DNA of 64,000 bases from Ursus arctos. Lineage: Eukaryota > Chordata > Mammalia > Carnivora > Ursidae. This document shows positions 55,791 to 64,000 of this stretch, piece after piece. The DNA is taken from contig NW_026622974.1 in NCBI RefSeq assembly GCF_023065955.2, forward strand, positions 33,015,718-33,079,717, read 5' to 3'. The first letter of the stretch is position 1; each line of letters starts with the position of its first letter. The position numbers and the translations under genes were made by a program. The notes beneath the pieces are model-generated. The model did no database searches, was not told the origin of the DNA, and saw only the letters and a program-made list of their open reading frames with translations.

Positions 55791-58700
55791 TACGTGTGTG
55801 TGCATGTGTGTCTTTCTGAGTCCGTATGTGATCAGAGGCAGAAATTGAGGCTGCGATAAGAGTGCACTCTGCCTTTGAGCTCCTTCATTGTCTCCAGTAT
55901 CCAACATATAATGGAAGCCAGATGTTGACCTAGATATAACAAGCTTCGTCCTTCCTATCATCCAAAGTGTAAAAAGCTGCATCCACATGAATAAATATGT
56001 TTGTGAATTGCGCAGGAAAAGCATAGGAAGACAATGCATCAAGGTTACTTCTGGCAAGGCAGGGGGGATTTGCAGCATCTATTGGAATGCAATGGAGGAC
56101 TATCACTTTTCCATTCTATATACTTCTCTATTCTTTGATTTTTCAAATATGTCCCATGACTCCTCAAATATAGCATAACATTAAGAACCACAAGGTATTT
56201 AAAGTGTTTGGTGAAAATTTATGCACCATAAGAGCTTTTTGAGAGTGTCAGATGCTAATGCTGTGGTGGGATTTAATATCTCAAAACCAAGGGCTTCGAA
56301 GAAATTAGCCTTGATCTGAAAGGAGGGCTCTGGGTCAGAAAGAAATTAAAATAAAAATGGAAAATATGACTTATACTGGAACACTTCAAGCGACTCTTGG
56401 CCTTTTGTGTGAGAACACTGAAGCTTCCCGGTTGGTAAGCTTGGGAATAATGGAGAAAGCCTTGCAGGCTGTGGGCTTCTAGGCTGGATGTGTTCCTGCA
56501 GCTGGGAGATTGTCGTTCCAAAGTTGAAGACAACACCAGATTAACCAGCCGGCAAATCCTCTACACGTGGTTTTAAAAAGTAAGGCCCTTTGCAAAAAGG
56601 GAGCCGGATACACGTCCAACTGCTAGGTTTTCAGACTAGATAAATGAGAATTCTTGAAGATGAATGATGAACTTCTGAAACTTCCTTTCCAGAAACGAAA
56701 TTGAAGTGTAACAACACCCTGGACCATTGCTTTAACTGCTCAGGGATTTTTTCCCCCCTGAACTTCGTGGTGGTTTTAAACATTTTATCCAGGGCCAGCT
56801 ATAATGTGAGCAGTTGGAGAGATCTCAGCCTCTGAGACTGTAGGATTCAGAAGTTTAGAAATTCAAACTTGGTTATATCCAATCAAATATTATTTTCAAT
56901 GCTCTTAACCACTAAGTAAAATAAAACAATACGCAAATCTTCCTTTTCTCATCTAGTAGTGTTATGGGTGGGTGTGTTAAAATAATTTAAATCAACTAAA
57001 ATGAAGCTTACATCCAAAGGTTATTCCACAGACTACTCTGGAAAATACCATTGCTTGGCATGAGTGGTTCTGGACTATTCTGCCAAAGCTTTCAGTAGAA
57101 TAGTGACAATCAAACTGCACTTTAGATCGTCTCAGTACTTAAAAGTAAAATATATTCCCAGAAAAAGCAATCACACTATTAGGCATTCATTCAACACATA
57201 TTCATGGATCCATACACGGATTTAGGAAAAGAAAGTTAAATAAGCTATAGATTTCCCTCAAGGGGGAAAGAGTATTAATCAAATACATGTAATGTAAATG
57301 CATTATAAGTTACACTATCAACACTCTTTGGATCCCAAATAAGGGCAGAAAACCCCCCTTTAAGTTAATGATTTCAAAGAGGAGGTGACACGGAAAAGAA
57401 TCTTTAAGGATGCCTAGGATTCTGCAAATATGGAAAGGGACAAGTGAAGTAGAGGTGACCACACGTGTTAAATACACAGCTGTAGGCAAGACCCTGGAAT
57501 TCTAACAGGGTAGCATTTTGAAAATGAGATCGTTTCAGAAGGAATCAAACATGTTCATATTCAGCTCTGGACATTCAAAATAGGATTTTGCTAACAGGCA
57601 GTAGGTTTGAGAGAATAAGGACTTTAAAATTCTTCTAATTCTCATTAAAGTTGAGGGCTGGGCCTGAAGGATATCATAGCTTTCTCTCTGTGTGGAAGAC
57701 AGAACTTTGATCATTATTTAAGCTTTGCCATGAGAATGGAATTTGGAAGATGAAAGGTCTGGAGGAAAGAAAAAAGTATCTTAATTTTTTTTTTTTTATT
57801 ACAAGGAGGCACTCTGGTAATGAGAGGATAGAGAACAGAGACAAGGGCTGGGAGATACTAGGGTCCCTCTACCACACTCCCCAGCACACACGGAATCTCT
57901 TTGAAATGTTGGAGAAGATATGGAATTTTAAGAACCAGGGATATTTGTCCAATTATGGAAGGAGATAGTTGCACCTGCCTCCAGATTAATTGAGGGACAT
58001 TTCCATATTACAAATAAATCTGATATCAGAATGTGATTGGACGGGGAGGGGGCTGGGATGTTTTGCTTTATAGAACATTCTTGATTCTTGTGTGTGGTGG
58101 ATAGAGGAAGCTGTTGTAGTAAGAATGAGGAACTCTATGGCAAATACATTGGGTTGTGCCATCTGCGCAGGAAACAAGTGGATAATAGAGTCGGACCTCA
58201 GTGTATGGTTGGGGTCCAAAGACTGGTCAGAGCTAAGTTGAGCTTAAGTCATCTAAGAAAGGTCATAAAGTTAACAGAGATCAGGTAGACAAAGGGCATT
58301 ACTAAGAACACCGGATGAGTCTAAAAGATGAAGAAATATGACAAGTTATCATATTGCTTACATTTTCTTTTCCTTATTCCATAGAATATCGTAGTACAAG
58401 ATGACCCCAAATTCTCCATGTTGTGGTTATATATAGAAATCTTAGACATCTTTTAAACTGTAAGGTTTTATTTTCAAGCAGTAACAACCTTCAGTCTGAG
58501 ACAAGCTCCCCCTTGCCTCTTGTTGAGATCTCTCTAGCTGCCAAGATTACACTTTTCACTACCTGTAGTTCATCAGAAGTATAGCAAACCAGTGCCTAAA
58601 CTAGATCCGTGCTTGTTGTTACTGTTGGTTTTTTTCCGAAGGGGAAAGACCTCTGAGGATTCCCTTACGACCTGGTCCCACTGTGGGGCGGGGCTCCTTC

Positions 58701-59280
58701 AAATGAAGCAGGGGAGAATGGCCGATAAGGCAGGGGCAGGGGAAGCAAGCACATCTGTAAACACATGTGCATGTCTCTAGTTATTTTGTTTTTCAACACT
58801 CCAGAGAATGAATGCATGAGCTGTGTGGCTGATTTTAGGGAACCCACATCTGAGATATCATAAGACCACAGGGGCTTGTAGCAGACGCATCTTGATAGCA
58901 GAGACTGTAGAATCTGGGTCTTTGGGTCCCACCCCCCCCCACAACTGTTCCTTGAAGATGAGGTCCACAAAATGAAACACCTCAACTTTTCACTTCTCTT
59001 TGACAAAAAATATGCTTTTTAAAATTCTACATGCATTTATTTTATTGCCTTCAGCAAACCAGCTGCATCAAAACTTTAGGCCCAAGGTGGGGCATGTAAG
59101 TGAATAAATAAATACCATGGGCCATCTCTGTGCTGTATTATTCATGGGAGCAAGGATTTGGAAAAGGGAATGCTCAGGAGAATGTTCAGGAAACAGTGAG
59201 TGGTTCAGCAAGACTGGTGTATAACATGCCTAGAGAGCCAAAGAATGAGATTTGTTTGGAAAGATGGATTACATGACTTT

Positions 59281-59283
<3 letters not shown>
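55791..59283. other. Intergenic, no gene recognised
   Basis: 3.5 kb without recognisable exon. An L2-like CATTCATTCAACACATATTCA lies near 57185 and a possible L1M scrap near 59130-59260 (TATTATTCATGGGAGCAAGG). Other frames are short. Confidence 0.5.

Positions 59284-59329
<46 letters not shown>
59284..59329. repeat. (TG)n microsatellite
   Basis: About 23 uninterrupted TG units. Its translation as CVCV/HTHT runs gives false open frames on both strands. Confidence 0.98.
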
Positions 59330-59330
<1 letters not shown>

Positions 59331-60029
59331 TGTGAGCGCTCGGCTCCCCAGCCTGGCCGCTGGGTATTGTCTGATGTGGTGGGATAATTGGGCTGCTCCA
59401 CCACAGCCCTTCCTGAGAAGGTGGAGAACACAATGACGTGGTTTCCCGTGTTTGCAAAGCAGCTTATTGGCAAAGGGACAACAGACCTGCCCTGTTTAGG
59501 ACTGCAGTGTGGTTCGCAGGACTCGGCTGGTGCTTGGCACGGGGAGCGCGATCCCCCACTAAGAGGCAGCCTGCGGTGTCAGTAGGCCCAACACCGCCTG
59601 TCCCGGGAATAGGCAGGTCCTCCGTGGGGACGAGGGGCGGGAATAGGTCGGGGGTGGATTTTGTGAACTTAGGAGAGGATCTTTGCAGGTGCTCAAGAGT
59701 AAGAGCCAGGTTTTTCTGGGTGTGGTTGGCTGTGAGGCCCGGGTGAGAGCCATCTCCCTGCCCTGCGTCCCTCTGCTTCAGTGTCCACACCCGCCAAATG
59801 GGGGCAACGGTTTCTGTCCCATAACATACTGTCAGTGCAAGGATCAGAGGACGACGTGCGTGCGAGAAATGCATGCCATTTACTGACCATCCAGAGCGCA
59901 CGGGGCACGGCACCAGCCCTCTGCTGATCACCTCATCTAACTCTTACCAGAACCCTCCAGGGCAGCGCCTCTCCATGTTACAGACGTGAAAACAAGTTTG
60001 ACGAGCTTAAAGTTGCTTGTTCATGTGTG
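59330..60029. other. GC-richer flank of the microsatellite, MIR-like scraps
   Basis: 59500-59720 is GC- and CpG-richer than its surroundings, but the 155-codon minus frame (59464-59931) has no domain. 59740-59880 (CTTCAGTGTCCACACCCGCCAAATGGGGGCAA, diverged) and 59925-60000 (TTACAGACGTGAAAACAAG) look like MIR remnants in opposite orientations. Confidence 0.45.
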
Positions 60030-60160
60030 TGTTTAGCACATTTATATTGAACACATCACACGCGCCAAACACGGTCACTGTATAAGGTCCCTGTGCTATC
60101 GGAGCTTATAGTCCACAGGGCAGATGGATAGTAAAAATTAGTTAATTAATTAACACAGAA
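60030..60160. repeat. L2-type fossil repeat
   Basis: AGCACATTTATATTGAACACAT, then CCAAACACGGTCACTGTATAAG, GAGCTTATAGTCCACAGGGCAGA matches the L2 layout (TATTGAGCACCT..CCAGGCACTGT...GAGCTTACAGTCTAGTGGG). Confidence 0.6.
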
Positions 60161-61089
60161 AAACTAGACAAGGTTATGTCAAATGAAATCTCCTTGTTCT
60201 CTATTCTCCGTGTTTTCTATAAACTTCAAGTTAGATTTAAAGCTCGGTTAGACGCAGGCTCCTCTTTTCTGACAAAAATCCATCAAGGGGTTGTGTGCAC
60301 TTCATACTACAGCACATCAGCGGCTCACCGTGTCTAGTTGCACCTGTAAGATGATGATAGGGACGGCCCGACCCCTCCAGGGTAAGTTTGCAGTCCCCCT
60401 TTGTAACTAGAGATCAGTCCATGCAGTAATCATTTCGTATCCTGCAAATATCCAGCTTGCCATCAACCGTTCACCAAATGGTTTTAAAATCTATTGATAA
60501 TCAACCCCTGACACCATTCCTTTATTAGGGGTTGTAAAATTGTGATTGTGTAATGTTATCATTTCTTTGATATTTATTACCTAGAATCTTTCTGTAAAGA
60601 GAACTTTCCCTCAACGACCAGTATATTCGTTTTACTGAAGACTGCTCATTTGGTTCATGTTGAAATATTTAAACATTTAACTTTTCCTATTCATTTCCAG
60701 TAAGCTTGCCAGTTGGTGCCAATGCTATCTGAATGGTGACGAATGAGTTTATTTTTGGCTTTCCTTTTTTTAAGTTTTATAATGAACTCATGAATTTTAA
60801 TATAATAATAGATTTCAACGTATTGCTGTTGGTCACTTTTGAGTCCAAGTTGGTTACCGGGATTCTGAGGGGGGCGTGAGGGAAAAATCACCGCTGACAG
60901 AAGGAGCGGCAGAGGAAAAAGTGTTATTGGGAGGGTGTTACATGTTCGCCAAGGTGAAGCAGTTGGTCAGGTGGCAGGTCCAAAGCCATTGCACCTGCCC
61001 TTACGCCAAACCCTTTTTAGAGGGAAATGTGAAAGTACTTTAAAGTTAAGCATAAAACTCTTTAGGAAGATGCTGCTTAGAGTGTATAT
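60161..61089. other. Intergenic, no recognisable feature
   Basis: AT-rich. No gene or named repeat. Confidence 0.5.
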
Positions 61090-61560
61090 TAATCCGCTTT
61101 TGCTGTGATTACAAATAATCCCCAAATCTCAGTGGACTGAAACAGCAAACATTTATATCTTACTCACAATATGGTCTTTGCCTGTGACTTGGCTGTGGCT
61201 ACTGGACACTGCCCAGCTCTGCTCCATGTGTCTTCTCCCTCTGGAGCCCGGCCTTCAGGAATAGTTTCTAAATTCAGTGCAGTCTGGTGGTGGAGCTGAA
61301 AGAGGGAGAGAGCTGGAGGAAAATGATGATGTCTCCTACGTCTTCCAGACGCGGTTTATTGCACATCTGCTCACATTCCGTTGACGAAAGCGTGTCCTGT
61401 GGCCAAGCCTGGTTTCAGCAGAGTAGGGATGTATATTTCTCCCATACAAGGCCCTATAAATCATACGGTGAAGGCAGGGAAACTAAAGTTTTCTCACATG
61501 GGGAGTGGGGGACAGATAATTCAGGAAAAGAATGCAATCTATCACAGATAGTCATAATCT
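61090..61560 (-). repeat. MaLR-like LTR, antisense
   Basis: 'GCTGTGATTACAAATAATCC', CCCAAATCTCAGTGGACTGAAACAGCAAACATTTAT and TCTTACTCACAATATGG is the antisense of a mammalian LTR 3' end (TAACAAATTACCCCAAA.. CTTAAAACAACAAACATTTATTATCTCAC). The far end includes AATTCAGGAAAAGAATGCAATCTATCAC. Confidence 0.6.
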
Positions 61561-62194
61561 GGTAACCTTCGTAATAGGAATAGACATGAGTATGGGATTG
61601 TGCAAACGTATTTTTCTAAACAATCAAAAGAGATGCAGGGGATATAAGAATCAAAAGTGGTCACGACTGTAAAAGTGCTTAATATGCCATAAAGGATTAC
61701 GAAATGTTAATTTTGTTATTTCAGAATGTCTACGTGTATCATCTGAACTCCGTTACTCACAGAGGTATCCTTTAGCCCCTCCCTCAAAATCTAATCATTC
61801 TTAATTTACTCACAATTCCAAGAAGCAGGTTAGAAGTAGAGTTTTAGATTGTGGTGGGCACAGAGTCCTCTGACAGGAGACAGTGACAAAAGGAAGGAGG
61901 AGCTGTTGACAGCAAAGGAAGTCGTAAGAGTAACCAAATCAGGTACAAATGAAATCTCAGGAACCGGAGCTATTTGGGCTGACTTAGACACAACTTTCTA
62001 CAACCTAATGCCCTCTAGCATACAACAAGCTGTTTCTTTTACTGTCAGGGTTCTTGTTTTGTCTCTAAGTACGTTCTCTCCCCCCACAAGGTGCATATAC
62101 AGACATACACACAAACAGGTGCCTATAATCTCGGATACATGAAAATCACATGCATTTAGCTCCTGTTTTCAGGAAAGTCACTGTTGCAGTGCAC

Positions 62195-62540
62195 ATGTCT
62201 TTCAGTTTGAACGGACTAAGTTATGACACAGTAACGAACAACTCCCAAATTTTGGTGGATGAAAATATCACACGTTTATTTCTTTTTCATGCTTCATCTC
62301 CAACATGGGTAGGAAGGAGGGGGTTTTGCTCTTCACAGTCACTCAGGGCTTCGGCTGATGAAGGCTCCGTCTGAGCACATGCTTCACTATGATGGGAGGA
62401 GCAAAATGGAAAGCGGTGAATCACGCAGAGGCTCTTGAAGCTTCTGTCCGGAAGTGCTACATGTCACCTCTCCACATCCCATGGCCAAAGCAAATCACAG
62501 GAGCACTTTCAGGGGTGGGGAAAAGATAAGAAAGAAACAC
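62195..62540 (-). repeat. Second MaLR-like LTR of the same kind, antisense
   Basis: GACACAGTAACGAACAACTCCC, AAATTTTGGTGGATGAAAATATCACACGTTTATTTC and, farther, 'CCCATGGCCAAAGCAAATCA' repeat the plan of 61090-61560 in the same orientation about 1.1 kb apart. They are diverged from each other, so likely two insertions of one family and not a proviral pair. Confidence 0.5.
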
Positions 62541-64000
62541 AGGACCCTTCAGGGGCAGAGAAATGCAATTCTACCATAAGCCTGAAGGGAAGACTTAGAA
62601 ATATTTTGTGAATGGTGTTGATGACCACCATAATGTATTCCCATGTGTCTGGGTCTCCTGGAAATCCAGAACAACTTAGTTGGACAGCCTGCCTGACTCT
62701 GAGAAAGATCAAGGCTCTGAGGAAATGGGACACTGAGTTGGTGAGGTCTGATGCGACAGGACAGAAAAAAGGGGTTAGCATGGGGTGGTGCAACTGGGGA
62801 GACCTGAGGACATCCTCCGCCTTGGGGAAGAAGCAGATCCCCCAAAGCACTGAAGATTTTAGCTTCTTTTCTGAATCTCTTTCTGTTCTTCCTTCTTTAC
62901 TTAGAGAGTTAGACCCTCTACAAGCTCCTCGTATTCCCCTTCCCTGCCATTCTCATTTTCCTCTTTCAATACCGTCTGGATCAGCTGTCTCCCCACCTCT
63001 GCTCCACACCACTGCCGGGTTTTCCCACAAGCAGAAGTCTGAGAAAGGTTCTCCTTAACATTTCATCTTTTCTTTCTGTGGAGCTCTGCGATGTGAGGAT
63101 TTGGGGTCCTGTTAGATGGACATGCGTTTATATGGCAGGGACCCCTAAAGGAATCTGCTTCCCACAATGTACCTCATCAGTGTCCCTATAACTTTGGAAA
63201 GGGTGGCTTTGAAATCAGAATTAGGTGCTAGGGTGTTCTAGAGGCCAATACTGTAATCATCGGAAGTGGAAGGGAGAGTTCTGCAAGCACAGATGAGAAT
63301 TCAAGAAGCAGAGCCCCTGGTAATAAGCCCATGACTTTCTGGAAACACAGCACAATGAGGAGACTAGAAATCTGCTCTGTCTCTTGAGAGTAAAACCTCA
63401 CAATCAGCTCTGGTCCTTCTGGACAGGGTGTTTCTGGATCGTTGTTCTTTCCAACTGCAATTAGTCACACTTTTTTTCCTTGGTGGCCTGATGGAGAGAA
63501 GTATTGGCCACACACTACTGTGGTATGCGAACTTAGCTGGGAGGCAATGCTGCTCACAGACACGATCCACTCTACTCTCGAGGATCCACACTTGCTGTTT
63601 AAAGAAGCAATGAGGTTGTGGGAATCTCAAGCGTGGAACATTTGTGGAATAAAGGACTGAGTGTTGCTAAGTCTCTTAAATAATAGACGTCAGGCCTGCA
63701 GACCTTGTGGCCTCTGATCTTCCATAGAGACCTGGATGGAGCCGAGTATTGTTTGCAAGGCACTGAATGCATAACTCTGTTTCCAGCTGGTTCCTCAGGA
63801 GATTAAGGCCCAGAGACCCTTGGAGTGTGTGTATGGATTTGTCTGCAAGACCACACACGGAGTCAACAGCCTCACTCTGCACGTCTCCAGTCCTGTTTAG
63901 CCAGGTCCTCCAAGGTCGACTCAGACCTTTCCATGCTTTTCAAAGGCATTTGCAGTCCATTCTTCAGTCTGGCTCTGGCTTGTCCTTTCTCATTTGTGCC
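62541..64000. other. Intergenic, no gene recognised
   Basis: A 148-codon plus frame (62612-63058) and 98- and 113-codon minus frames overlap each other and show no domain. No repeat named. Confidence 0.5.

Noticed and set aside
59200..59473. Frames with CVCVCV or HTHTHT runs
   Set aside because: Translation of the (TG)n microsatellite.

Overview
The window is mammalian nuclear DNA from a carnivore. The evidence is at least sixteen copies of the tRNA-Lys-derived carnivore SINE (Can-SINE/SINEC). Plus-strand copies start with a 'GGGCGCCTGGGTGGCTCAG'-type head, and minus-strand copies end with 'GCCACCCAGGCGCCCC'. Several carry the 'ACAGCCAGCGAGAGAGGGAA' middle that I associate with bears and seals, so an arctoid carnivore (bear, panda or pinniped) is the best guess. 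That last step is from memory of repeat families, not a search.

Only one protein-coding exon is recognisable. Positions 4968-5108 (+) encode the C-terminal 46 residues of BCKDHB, the E1-beta subunit of the mitochondrial branched-chain alpha-keto acid dehydrogenase. The sequence to its left is the preceding intron. To its right is a 3' UTR of about 2 kb, with candidate poly(A) signals near 5.7 kb and at 7156. A strong splice donor lies 8 nt after the stop and a good acceptor at 6879, suggesting an alternative intron inside the 3' UTR.

From about 7.2 kb to the end I find no further functional protein gene. The rest reads as a gene desert filled with retroelements. These include old and young L1 fragments, among them a 5'-truncated L1 with a perfect 15-bp target duplication (29.6-30.2 kb), a long minus-strand L1 relic with endonuclease remains (43.6-47.7 kb), and an L1 with an inverted 5' part (52.5-54.7 kb) that holds nested SINEs. 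There are also MLT1/MaLR-type LTRs, MIR and L2 fossils, dinucleotide microsatellites and a polypyrimidine tract. One retro-pseudogene is recognisable: a minus-strand copy of the C15orf40 (UPF0235) coding sequence at about 12.9-13.3 kb. One orphan CpG island sits at 16.6-17.1 kb.

The parts do not form a joint pathway. The one functional unit is the BCKDHB 3' end. Everything else is its downstream intergenic landscape, where the CpG island is the best candidate for unannotated function. I found no operon, CRISPR array, phage or new enzymatic system.
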